The notes below the pieces were generated by a model. The model made no database searches. It was given only the letters and a program-made list of their open reading frames with translations, and had not been told where the DNA came from. The translations under genes and the position numbers were made by a program. DNA of 37,894 nt, from positions 1 to 37,894 of the forward strand of contig NZ_CALMFY010000055.1 in NCBI RefSeq assembly GCF_937863485.1, read 5' to 3'. The DNA is from an uncultured Nostoc sp. GTDB lineage: Bacteria > Cyanobacteriota > Cyanobacteriia > Cyanobacteriales > Nostocaceae. Each line of letters begins with the position of its first letter. Positions within the stretch are counted from its first letter, which is position 1. Below are positions 8,056 through 15,891 of the stretch, one piece after another.

Positions 8056-9123
8056 ATGAAATTATTAAATTTTCTCAAATCCAAACTAGCTATTACAGCT
8101 TTAGCGATCGCAGTAAACATCACTGTCATTAATGTCCATTCTTCCAGTTCAAATCCTCCCATTGTCAAGAGTAGAATTACTCAGTCCCAATCACATATTC
8201 AACTTGTTCACACACTGACAGGCCATAAAAAAGTGACTTTTGGTGTTCGAGCAATTGTGATTAGCCCAGATGGGCAAACCCTGATTAGTGGAGGTAGAGA
8301 TGATACTATTAAATTCTGGAATCTCCGGACTGGAAAATTACTGCGTAGTTTAGATGCTCACTCAGATGGTGTTACTTCAATTGCTATTAGTCCAGATGGC
8401 AAGCTGCTTGTAAGTGGTGGAATAACCACCCCAACAATGAAGGTTTGGGATTTACGCACTCAATTAATGCTTAACATCGAAAGTGGACATACGCTGCCAG
8501 TAGAAACCGTTGCTATTAGTTCAGATGATAGATTGATTGTTAGTGGCAGTGATGATCACAGAATCAAGCTTTGGGATTTACACACGCTTAAGTTGCTTAA
8601 TACCATTGCTGCACACTCAGATTATGTGAGTAAGGTTACAATTAGCCCTGATATACAAACCCTTGTTAGTACTGGGGGTGGCGATGACAATACAATTAGG
8701 CTAATTGATCTGCGAACTAAAAAAACGCGCCATGTTCTCAAAGGACATAAAACCGGAGTTGATGCTATTGCCATTACTCCAGATAGCAAAAAGCTCGTCA
8801 CTGGCAGTTTTGGTCAATTAGTTTCTCGAAATCGTGCAATTAGTACCCTGAAGTTATGGAATCTTCAAACTGGAAAACTACTGCATGAGTTTCCTGACAA
8901 TTTTAGTTCAGTTGAATCTCTTACCATCAGCCCCGATGGAAAAATTCTGATCTGCGGCAATTTTGATGGCAGTATTAAACTGTGGAGCTTAGAGACTTTA
9001 AAATTGTTGCACACCTTTCAGGATGGTTCCAGTTCTGTTTTAGCGGTTGCTCTTAGCCCAGATGGTAAAACCCTCGCTAGTAGCAATGAGGATAGTACTA
9101 TTCATATTTGGCAAATTAACTAA
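8056..9123 (+). CDS. Exported WD40-repeat beta-propeller protein
   Basis: A 355-residue protein. An N-terminal signal or anchor (KLLNFLKSKLAITALAIAVN) suggests export to the thylakoid lumen or periplasm. Seven WD40 blades follow, at about 50-98, 99-140, 141-183, 184-227, 228-278, 279-320 and 321-354. Each has the SPDG(K/Q)xL(V/I)SGG...IKLWDL pattern and ends near (L)W(N/D)L; the final blade ends in IHIWQIN at the C terminus. Seven is the canonical number for one closed propeller. Such proteins are protein-binding scaffolds; no catalytic motif is seen. Cyanobacteria have many WD40 proteins, but most are large cytosolic kinase or NACHT fusions, so a stand-alone exported propeller is less usual. 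The partner is unknown. Confidence 0.88.
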   Translation: MKLLNFLKSKLAITALAIAVNITVINVHSSSSNPPIVKSRITQSQSHIQLVHTLTGHKKVTFGVRAIVISPDGQTLISGGRDDTIKFWNLRTGKLLRSLDAHSDGVTSIAISPDGKLLVSGGITTPTMKVWDLRTQLMLNIESGHTLPVETVAISSDDRLIVSGSDDHRIKLWDLHTLKLLNTIAAHSDYVSKVTISPDIQTLVSTGGGDDNTIRLIDLRTKKTRHVLKGHKTGVDAIAITPDSKKLVTGSFGQLVSRNRAISTLKLWNLQTGKLLHEFPDNFSSVESLTISPDGKILICGNFDGSIKLWSLETLKLLHTFQDGSSSVLAVALSPDGKTLASSNEDSTIHIWQIN

Positions 9124-9334
9124 TACCAATTCGCTATATGGAATTGAGGTTTTCCAAAACCTGTAAAAAGTAAGATTACCTACAGATGGAAATTTAAAAG
9201 AACCTACACAATATATTTTTTGTGGCTCTAACCCAAGCGTATTGTGTCAAAAACGACGTAGGCATAATTTGTGAATTGTGCCTACCAAGAATTTTGGGCA
9301 ACGCATAATTAATTTCAACAGATGTCTAATAAGC

Positions 9335-9733
9335 AAAAAGATATATTGCTTTCTCAAAATGCTTAATTGCTTACTAATTTCGGTAGATTTAGCTAGTAAA
9401 AAAGCATATTACTTTCTCAAAATGCTTGATTGCTTTCTAATTTCGGTAGATTCAGCAAGTAAAAAGGCATATTGCTTTCTCAAAATGCTTGATTGCTTTC
9501 TGATTTCAGTAGATTCAGCAAGTAAAAAGGCATATTGCTTTCTTAAAATGCTTAATTGCTTTCTCATTTCGGTATATCACGTATTCATTCCAGTAAATTC
9601 AGTAAGCAAAAAGGCATATTGCTTTCTCAAAATACTTGATTGCTTACTCATTTCGGTAGATTTAGCAAGCAAAAAGGCATATTGCTTTTTCAAAAGCTTG
9701 ATTGCTTACTCATTTCGGTATATTGCACATTCA
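9335..9733. repeat. 63-bp tandem repeat array, about six copies
   Basis: Copies run 9335-9397, 9398-9460, 9461-9523, 9524-9607, 9608-9670 and 9671 to about 9733. The unit begins AAAAAGGCATATTGCTTTCT and ends near TTCGGTAGATTTAGCAAGT. Copies 1, 2, 3 and 5 are exactly 63 bp. Copy 4 carries 21 extra bp, and copy 6 loses one base. The plus strand is open (9278-9736, GTG start) and would give a 21-residue periodic peptide (KKAYCFLKMLDCFLISVDSAS). I think this is a by-product of the unit being a multiple of three, because copy 6 shifts frame without obvious effect and there is no ribosome-binding site. The array sits between two plus-strand genes in the 731-bp interval 9124-9854. Confidence 0.85.
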
Positions 9734-9854
9734 TGACAACGATCGCTATGTAACAAAAACCATTGCAGAATTGCCGGAGTTCTCTCAAGCGGATCAATAC
9801 GGAAGTTTTTTAAAGTAAAGAATATTAACCGTACTAGATTACAAGGCTCAGATC

Positions 9855-10289
9855 ATGGCTCGCAGAAAAAGAACCTCTCAGGTGTTAGAAAAAGCAGCGC
9901 GTCGTGCTGCTGGTATCAACTCAATTGATCCGAATTTAAATGTAGGTAATGGACTCACCCTACCGGCATTCTCAACCCTAATTGAGACGATGCGAACTAG
10001 AGAGAATTTATACAACACTGCTCTTTCCAACCTTGATAAGATGTACCATGACATGCTCCAAACAGAGCGCGAGTTGGCAGATATGGCAGAGCATATGCTG
10101 TTGGGAGTTGCTACTCAATATGGTAAAAGCAGTGTGGAGTACGGCATGGCAGGAGGTGTTCCTAAGAACCAGCGCCACAAGGGACTACGAGGTGAGTCAC
10201 CAGTTCCCAGTTCACAGCAACCCTCATTCATTGCCAGTGTGAACGGCAGCGGCAGCAAAAATGGCAACAAAGCAGCTATGACAAGTTAG
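9855..10289 (+). CDS. Conserved hypothetical protein of cyanobacterial type, 144 residues
   Basis: Starts with a basic stretch (MARRKRTSQVLEKAARRAAG), continues with a helical middle (IETMRTRENLYNTALSNLDKMYHDMLQTERELADMAEHMLLG) and the motif YGKSSVEYGMAGGVPKNQR. It ends in a Ser/Gly/Asn-rich tail. From memory, similar proteins with the EYEMAGGVRK-like motif are common and multicopy in filamentous cyanobacteria; their function is unknown to me. AAGG upstream of the ATG is a plausible ribosome-binding site. No signal peptide. The basic N terminus and helical core would suit a nucleic-acid- or filament-binding role, but that is only a guess. Confidence 0.75.
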   Translation: MARRKRTSQVLEKAARRAAGINSIDPNLNVGNGLTLPAFSTLIETMRTRENLYNTALSNLDKMYHDMLQTERELADMAEHMLLGVATQYGKSSVEYGMAGGVPKNQRHKGLRGESPVPSSQQPSFIASVNGSGSKNGNKAAMTS

Positions 10290-10433
10290 CTTGAGCATTT
10301 TTCTTTTGAGAATGCCTATAGACTGAGGCTTCATCAAAAATTATTCTGACTTATTGTCATTCATTACCGATGCCATTGCACCTGGGAACAAGTGATAAGT
10401 GTTACCGTCTGATACTTGTTTGGGAATACTTTT

Positions 10434-10509
10434 ATAGGAGTGATCAGGAAGGCGATCGCCCTAACACTTTCAATTTAAATGTACTTTATCACCTTACAAT
10501 CACTCCTAT
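10434..10509. repeat. 11-bp perfect inverted repeat upstream of the nuclease gene
   Basis: ATAGGAGTGAT (10434-10444) and ATCACTCCTAT (10499-10509) are exact inverted copies 54 bp apart, flanked on both sides by TTT, with a HIP1 site inside (about 10452). The pair ends 51 bp before the nuclease ATG. It could be a mini-palindromic element of about 76 bp or an operator/leader structure controlling the nuclease. Confidence 0.5.
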
Positions 10510-10560
10510 TTTACAAAAAATATTGTATTAATACTCACTAATATACCAGGAGCAAACAAG

Positions 10561-11778
10561 ATGGGATTCATTGAAGATATTACCAAGCTGTCTGAACAAG
10601 TGCGTAAGCGGGCTGACCAAGTTGTTGGTGAAGAAGCGACTAAGATGGCACTGATTGTTCCTTTTTTGAGTGCTCTTGGCTACGATGTCTATGACCCTAG
10701 TGAAGTAATGCCGGAATACGTGGCAGATTTTGCTATTAAAAAAGCAGGGCAGTTTGAAAAGGTAGATTACGCCTTAGCTATTAACAATAATATAGTTATG
10801 CTCGTAGAGGCAAAAGCCCGTGGTCAAAAAGCTGAAGCACATGATGGACAATTGAGCCGCTATTTTAATGGACTTTTGACAACAAAAGTAGCTATCGTCA
10901 CTAATGGGGTTGAGTACCGTTTCTTTACAGACTTGCGTGATAAAAATGTCATGGACAAGGAGCCATTTTTTAGTTTTAACATCTTGGAATATGATGTCAA
11001 AGATATTGATAACCTCAAATTTTTTCACCGTGATAACTTTGATGTTACAGCTATTACCAACTATGCTGAAGAAATGGTTTATGTAAAAGGTATGACTCAC
11101 CTTCTAGGAAATCTTTTACGTTCTCCTTCTGAAGAATTTGTTCGCTTCTTAGTAGCTGAACTCGGTACAGTTGCCCCTAGTTATGAAATTAAAGGTCGAA
11201 TGACTGGTAAAGTTATTGATAAATTTAAACCAATTGTTAAAAAGTCGATTCAGGGAAGTTTAGTAGAGTTAATGACTCGCTCACTTAGCCAAGAAATAAC
11301 TCAGCCTGTTGAACTTGAAGTAGAACAAGAGATTGAAGAAGAGGATAAACAGCAGGAATCTCAAGAATCAACGAAAATAGTAACAACTGCTGAAGAAATC
11401 GAAGCCTTTGAAAAAATTAAAGCAATTACGCGAACCTCAAAAAGTTACAATTTTGAACTCCAATACAAGGATACTGCTTCATACTTTGGTATCAATCTTG
11501 TTGGCAAAACTACCTGGTGGTTTCTGAGACTATATCTATCTTCGCAGAAAAAAAGTTTTATTACTCGTTTAAGTGTAGATGAAGTAAAGTCTCTAGCTTC
11601 AAATTTTGAAGTACAGGAAGTAACAGCTTCTGTGGGGGATGCCACATCGAAAGTAATTATTTCCTCTGTCAGTGATTTCGATAAGTTGACATCACTGATT
11701 CTCAGATGTTACGAGGCAGAAGCAGCCAAGCATCAAACATTCACCCCAGATGTAATCAGAATGGAAAAATCAGCTTAA
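10561..11778 (+). CDS. Orphan PD-(D/E)XK nuclease, HSDR_N / type IV restriction-like
   Basis: A 405-residue protein. The N-terminal domain (about 1-150) resembles the HSDR_N family found at the start of type I restriction subunits and in predicted type IV restriction enzymes. It starts with a helical region (TKLSEQVRKRADQVVGEEATK), then PFLSALGYDVYDP, catalytic Asp69 in VDYAL and the ExK pair in LVEAKARG (Glu83, Lys85). A linker rich in Glu/Gln follows (about 250-275), then a C-terminal domain (about 285-400, with YNFELQYKDTASYFGI) that I cannot name. No helicase, specificity or methyltransferase gene lies nearby. It has a strong Shine-Dalgarno (AGGAG). It is probably a defence-type or self-standing nuclease. 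Parts of it are repeated at 13331-13608 and 15632-15681. Confidence 0.83.
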   Translation: MGFIEDITKLSEQVRKRADQVVGEEATKMALIVPFLSALGYDVYDPSEVMPEYVADFAIKKAGQFEKVDYALAINNNIVMLVEAKARGQKAEAHDGQLSRYFNGLLTTKVAIVTNGVEYRFFTDLRDKNVMDKEPFFSFNILEYDVKDIDNLKFFHRDNFDVTAITNYAEEMVYVKGMTHLLGNLLRSPSEEFVRFLVAELGTVAPSYEIKGRMTGKVIDKFKPIVKKSIQGSLVELMTRSLSQEITQPVELEVEQEIEEEDKQQESQESTKIVTTAEEIEAFEKIKAITRTSKSYNFELQYKDTASYFGINLVGKTTWWFLRLYLSSQKKSFITRLSVDEVKSLASNFEVQEVTASVGDATSKVIISSVSDFDKLTSLILRCYEAEAAKHQTFTPDVIRMEKSA

Positions 11779-11788
11779 CTCGGTGTAA

Positions 11789-12019
11789 TTGCTTTTACTA
11801 GCAGCATTAGTTACATCGGCTATCACTGCACAAGAAAACTACTACCATCAACTGGGACTAAGAGACAGAATTCTTAACTTCCCGTTGATGGTCGCAGTGG
11901 TGCTAACACTGTTATGGCCAAATGTGGCGGAAGTTACAGAACTGACAAGAATGTTAGCCTTGATTGGACCAACAACAGTACTACACCCGGCATCCTCCGA
12001 CACCATCAGCCAGCATTAG
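11789..12019 (+). pseudogene. Probable transposase N-terminal remnant
   Basis: A 76-codon frame (TTG start, no ribosome-binding site) reading YYHQLGLRDRILNFPLMVAV and then LTLLWPNVAEVTELTRML. This pattern resembles, from memory, the N-terminal part of an IS4-like transposase (RDRxLNLPxMVAxxLTLLWRQVxxVxELTRML). Nothing matching the catalytic DDE domain follows before ldh, so it is a truncated fragment. It begins right where the homology shared with 15632-15681 ends (11806), suggesting that insertion or recombination occurred at this point. Family assignment is from memory and tentative. Confidence 0.45.
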
Positions 12020-12113
12020 GTGATGCGCTGGTTAGTTACTCGTCATCCCAGTTATCATCTTATACATATTCAAAAAAGGGCATTTTTAGACAGGCTATAT
12101 GAGTTGATTTTAA

Positions 12114-13061
12114 TTATGCTCCTGAATTGTAGGCTTGATTGAGTTTGGTGGCTGACTCTTCTAATAAGCGTTGTTCATCAGCATTTCTTGGTAACACCAG
12201 TTGGCGCTCAATACCTATTGAGCTAATGATACATGGAAGTCCAAGAACAATATCACTGTCAATTCCATAGTTAGAATCTGCTCTCACGGATACTGGAAAT
12301 ATTTGCTTTTCATCTTGCAGGATGGAATCAACTAACTGACAAACTACCGTTGATATACCATAGCTAGTATTTCCTTTACGTTCAGTAATACTATAGCTTC
12401 GCTTACGCGTTAACTCTGTGTACTCTTGCTGAATTTGTTCCAGTTTTTCTCCTTGTGGTATGGGAAATTCAGTTAACGGAATTCCCCCAATGAATGCATT
12501 AGACCAAACAACAAATTCACTGTCTCCATGCTCTCCAATCACATAAACATGAACGTCTTGAAGGGCAACATTCAGCCGCTTACCAAGTTGATATCTCAGT
12601 CTAGCAGTATCAAGAACGGTTCCCGAACCGAAAATTAGGTTTTCTGCTCTCGTGGAACTGGCGATCGCAATCCGCGTTAGTACATCCACTGGATTGCTAA
12701 CGATAAGTACGATTGAATTCGGTGCAACTCGATCCAATTCTTTCATCGTCGAACGCATAATCTCTGCATTGTCGCTCAATATATCTAATCGGGTCTGTCC
12801 TTGTTTTTGCCGCACCCCAACAGTCACGACAATAATATCAGAATCCGCTAAATCTTCATACTGGTTTGATGCTATAATCTCCATCTCTTGAAGTAGGGGA
12901 ATGCTGTCTCCAATATCCCATGCTTGCCCCTCAGCTTTTGATAAAGTTCGGTCAAAAAGGACGACTGTTACACATTTACGGAGTAGCACTAAAGCATTTG
13001 CTATGTTTGCACCCACATTCCCCGCACCAATAATACCGACCTTGGATGTTTTGCTACTCAT
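12114..13061 (-). CDS. ldh: L-lactate dehydrogenase
   Basis: NAD-dependent interconversion of pyruvate and L-lactate. The 315-residue protein has the Rossmann loop GAGNVG (12-17) and the LDH substrate-loop pattern VRQKQGQTR, with Gln85 at the position that is Gln in lactate and Arg in malate dehydrogenases. It also has catalytic Arg91, Asn123 in SNPVDV, Asp151 and Arg154 in LDTARLR, and catalytic His178 in GEHGDSE. The full length and all key residues argue for a functional lactate enzyme, although members of this superfamily change substrate easily. AGGTG precedes the ATG. LDH is patchily distributed in cyanobacteria and serves fermentation in the dark. It is flanked by mobile or duplicated fragments on both sides, so it may be part of an inserted block. 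Confidence 0.9.
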   Translation of the reverse strand: MSSKTSKVGIIGAGNVGANIANALVLLRKCVTVVLFDRTLSKAEGQAWDIGDSIPLLQEMEIIASNQYEDLADSDIIVVTVGVRQKQGQTRLDILSDNAEIMRSTMKELDRVAPNSIVLIVSNPVDVLTRIAIASSTRAENLIFGSGTVLDTARLRYQLGKRLNVALQDVHVYVIGEHGDSEFVVWSNAFIGGIPLTEFPIPQGEKLEQIQQEYTELTRKRSYSITERKGNTSYGISTVVCQLVDSILQDEKQIFPVSVRADSNYGIDSDIVLGLPCIISSIGIERQLVLPRNADEQRLLEESATKLNQAYNSGA

Positions 13062-13330
13062 GATTATATTTCACCTTTTTTGTAACTGAATCAATAAGTA
13101 TATATTAACTCCAGCTAGTTAGTCCGGAGTGCTATTCTGCAAATATAATTTTTGAAATATAGTATAAAATAGTACTTTTTTATCTTGACTAAAATTTTAT
13201 AGCAATCCTAAATCATTTGTGATAAATTACCAGATTCATTCAGCTTAGAGAGGTAAAAATTTGGACTATTGATTGCTAGGTCGAATAATGCTTTAACTAC
13301 AGAAAAAGAATAATCTAAAAAATAGAACTC
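13062..13330. other. A/T-rich interval upstream of ldh
   Basis: About 270 bp, strongly A/T-rich, with no coding frame. It contains the ldh promoter on the minus strand (for instance TATAGTATAAAATAGTAC near 13157-13174). No clear operator found. Confidence 0.35.
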
Positions 13331-13608
13331 TTTGTTAAAAATTTGATTCGTAAAAGTTTAGTAGAGTTAATGACTCGCTCACTTAGTCAAGAAATAACTC
13401 AGCCTGTTGAAGTGAAAATAGAACAAGAGATTGAAGAAGATAAACAAGAATCTCAAGAATCAAAGCTACTAACAACTGCTGAATAAATTGAAGCCTTTAA
13501 AAAAATTAAAGCAATTACCAAACTACAAGGAGTTAAATTTTGAACCCGAATACAAGGATACTGTTTCATCCTCTGCTATCAATCTTGTTGGCAAAAGTAC
13601 AGCCAAGT
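13331..13608 (+). pseudogene. Degenerate partial second copy of the nuclease gene
   Basis: About 280 bp strongly similar to 11234-11510 of the PD-(D/E)XK nuclease gene. The words GTTTAGTAGAGTTAATGACT and AAGAAATAACTCAGCCTGTT are identical in both. The copy encodes SLVELMTRSLSQEITQPVE then a stop where the intact gene has GAAATC (TAAATT here), followed by frame breaks. It therefore covers only the linker and start of the C-terminal domain. The remaining 3' end of such a copy is found 2 kb further on (15632-15681). The N-terminal nuclease domain is absent. This is a relic. Confidence 0.85.
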
Positions 13609-13664
13609 AAATCCTGTGAACGTTTACAATAAAAGCGTCTAAATAATATTACAGAGGGAAATTG

Positions 13665-14435
13665 ATGACAGGTGAATTTGATGGCAAAGTCGCGATTGTT
13701 ACAGGTGGGAGTTCGGGAATTGGTAAGGCGACAGCGATCGCTTTTGGCAAAGCAGGCGCAAAAGTCGTCGTTGCGGCTCGTCGAGACTCCGAAGGTGAAG
13801 AAACGGTGAATCTAATTAAACAAGCTGGGAGTGAAGCCTTGTTTGTTAAAACAGATGTCGCCCAAGTATCTGAGGTGGAAGCACTTGTGAGCAAGACGGT
13901 AGAAACCTACGGTCGCCTAGATTTTGCATTCAACAATGCTGGTATTGATGGTGGGAACGCTCCTCTCCACGAACAATCGCTTGAACAGTTTGATCAACTT
14001 ATAGCAGTCAATGTACGCGGATTATTCCTGTGCATGAAGTATGAAATTGCCCAAATGCTTCGGACTGGAGGAGGCGTGATTGTCAACAATTCTTCGATGG
14101 GTGGACTTATAGCCTTCCCCCGCATTGGACCATATCATGCAAGCAAGCACGCTGTTATGGGGTTAACAAAGTCAGCAGCCCTTGATTATGCCAAATTGGA
14201 TATCCGGATTAATGCTGTTAACCCTGGCATTATTAATACAGATTTGATTGTTCGGATGGCAGAGAAAATGGGTGATGCTGAATCTGCAAGTCAACAGTTG
14301 ACAACAATGGTTCCAATGGGACGAATGGGCAAACCTGAAGAAATAGCTTCGACTGTACTTTTCTTATGTTCAGAAGCTGCTTCCTATATAACTGGTCAGT
14401 CTCTGGTTGTAGATGGCGGTTATATAGCGACGTGA
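13665..14435 (+). CDS. Short-chain dehydrogenase/reductase (classical SDR)
   Basis: A 256-residue NAD(P)-dependent oxidoreductase. The cofactor motif is TGGSSGIG, structural NNAG follows, and the catalytic Ser-Tyr-Lys are in NSSMGG and YHASK. The C-terminal part has [18 protein letters not shown] and ends [11 protein letters not shown], typical of the FabG/glucose-dehydrogenase-like group. I start at ATG 13665, with AGAGGG 7 bases upstream, instead of the TTG one codon earlier. The substrate is unknown. It lies with the phosphoesterase gene between the two pieces of the broken nuclease copy, so it may have arrived with the DNA that interrupted it. Confidence 0.88.
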   Translation: MTGEFDGKVAIVTGGSSGIGKATAIAFGKAGAKVVVAARRDSEGEETVNLIKQAGSEALFVKTDVAQVSEVEALVSKTVETYGRLDFAFNNAGIDGGNAPLHEQSLEQFDQLIAVNVRGLFLCMKYEIAQMLRTGGGVIVNNSSMGGLIAFPRIGPYHASKHAVMGLTKSAALDYAKLDIRINAVNPGIINTDLIVRMAEKMGDAESASQQLTTMVPMGRMGKPEEIASTVLFLCSEAASYITGQSLVVDGGYIAT

Positions 14436-14552
14436 GTAGTCGTTTATGAAAGAGAAAAACGTGGAAAAAATAGCAGTTCATTTTAATTGGACTTTACAAA
14501 CAGCGAGAGACTGTGAAGTTCGATAGATATGAGGGGCGATATCACCAAAAAA

Positions 14553-15407
14553 TCAAGCCGAGTTCAGAAACCACTCAAAATAGCTAATCTCTGGGACTAC
14601 ACCCATTCTGACTGGTAAAACCGAAACTCCTAGTCCACGCGATACGTACAAGGCGATCGCCCCATCTCGATACCAACCACTGACATAACGTCCGCTACCA
14701 GGTGGACGTAAAGGAGCAAAGCCAAATAATGATAATTGTCCGCCATGAGTATGTCCTGATAACATATATTGTGGTTTGTATTGTGTTATCTTTGCTAACT
14801 CATCACTTGAAAATGAATCTCGATATGCTGGTGAGTGGGCAAGTAATAAATGGTTTTGTTGAGGGCGAAGACCTTGGAGTGATTTGATTAAATCGGGTTT
14901 GCTGACTAAATCATCTAATCCCGTGATTAATATAGAGCGATCACCATAGTTATGTAAAATGCTTTCATTAACTAATAAACGGCAATTATAAGTGGCATAG
15001 ATTTTTGTCAAACGTTTTAAATCAATACCTGCCCAGTATTCCCAATTACCCATAATTGCATACTTAGCTGTTTGCTTGTCAAGGAGCGACAAAAAGCGAT
15101 CAAATCCATCAAGCTGTTCGACTTTATCAATCGAATCTCCAGTAAAGAGTACAACATCTGGGTTAAGTTTATTAACTTGTTCGGCAATATGTTGTGCCCG
15201 ATTGTTAAATTTTTTGAGATGGAGGTCGCTGATTTGGACAATCTTGAAACTATTATTGTTAGAAGCGAATTGTTGATTTAGTTGATGACGTGTGACGACA
15301 AAACGATTCGGCTCAATGATAAAAGCATACAGAATCAGTAAACAAAAGCTAACAGTGGTGGCAAGTAAAATAAATAGGCGCTTTCTTTTATTCTTTTTTG
15401 TTACCAT
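14553..15407 (-). CDS. Membrane-anchored metallophosphoesterase (YkuE/YaeI-like)
   Basis: A 284-residue protein. The N terminus (RLFILLATTVSFCLLILYAF, 10-29) is a single membrane anchor, followed by a calcineurin-like phosphoesterase domain: DLH (Asp61, His63), TGDS (Asp91), GNWEYW (Asn121), LLLAHSP and SGHTHGGQ. The Asn-Trp-Glu replaces the more common GNHD, as it often does in this subfamily. The family includes enzymes that hydrolyse phosphodiester or pyrophosphate bonds of lipids such as UDP-2,3-diacylglucosamine; the active site probably faces the periplasm. No operon partner. It is convergent with the SDR, and the pair lies within the disrupted nuclease copy. Confidence 0.87.
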   Translation of the reverse strand: MVTKKNKRKRLFILLATTVSFCLLILYAFIIEPNRFVVTRHQLNQQFASNNNSFKIVQISDLHLKKFNNRAQHIAEQVNKLNPDVVLFTGDSIDKVEQLDGFDRFLSLLDKQTAKYAIMGNWEYWAGIDLKRLTKIYATYNCRLLVNESILHNYGDRSILITGLDDLVSKPDLIKSLQGLRPQQNHLLLAHSPAYRDSFSSDELAKITQYKPQYMLSGHTHGGQLSLFGFAPLRPPGSGRYVSGWYRDGAIALYVSRGLGVSVLPVRMGVVPEISYFEWFLNSA

Positions 15408-15832
15408 TAGTTGAAATCTTTCTGAAATTATCTAAAAATAATACATGATATAGTTGCACATTCTTTAATAAACTACACAAACTTTGGTGATCGCTTTCTA
15501 CCCTTGTTAGTTTATGTATTCAAGCTAGAGGGGAAAGAGGAAACTACAGTACATAACGTATTAAATTTTACTCTAATTTACTAGGTTAAAATTTTATTAC
15601 ATACTTATAAATTTTCTCACCGATTTACTTAATCAGAATGGAAAAATCAGCTTAACTCGGTGTAATTACTTTTACTAGCAGTTCAAATATTGAAACTAGA
15701 GTTGGTTTTTGTCTAATGATTCCAATTCTGTTTGATCGGTCTGTCATATGTTTGTTTACAGTTAAACTACATATACAAATTAACAACCTAGACCTATTGA
15801 CGAGTAGTACCCCTTAGGGTAGTATTTTTGGC
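15408..15832. other. Gene-free interval between phosphoesterase and acsF
   Basis: No gene is visible in these 425 bp. The interval contains the second relic of the duplicated nuclease gene (15632-15681, listed separately) and A/T-rich DNA. Confidence 0.45.
15632..15681 (+). pseudogene. 3' end relic of the duplicated nuclease gene
   Basis: About 50 bp nearly identical (one difference) to 11757-11806, covering the last codons of the nuclease gene (RMEKSA and stop) and 28 bp beyond it. The words ATCAGAATGGAAAAATCAGC and TTAACTCGGTGTAATT are shared. Together with 13331-13608 it marks a second copy whose middle (equivalent to 11511-11756) is missing and replaced by 2 kb of other DNA. Confidence 0.85.
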
Positions 15833-15865
15833 AAAAAAAAGTGGCTCTGCAATCAGCAGAACCAC
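15833..15865 (-). terminator. acsF: Rho-independent terminator of acsF
   Basis: On the minus strand GTGGTTCTGC and GCAGAGCCAC form a 10-bp stem (one G-U pair) with a 5-nt loop (15841-15865), followed by eight U residues (15833-15840). It starts 27 bp after the acsF stop codon and points the right way. Confidence 0.92.
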
Positions 15866-15891
15866 TAAAGCTTTCGCAAACCTGTTATAAC

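Noticed and set aside
9335..9733. CRISPR array
   Set aside because: Units are contiguous 63-bp repeats with no unique spacers.
9278..9736. 152-codon plus-strand ORF over the 63-bp repeats
   Set aside because: GTG start without ribosome-binding site, composition dictated by the DNA repeat, and a one-base loss in the last copy changes the frame; treated as a repeat array instead of a gene.
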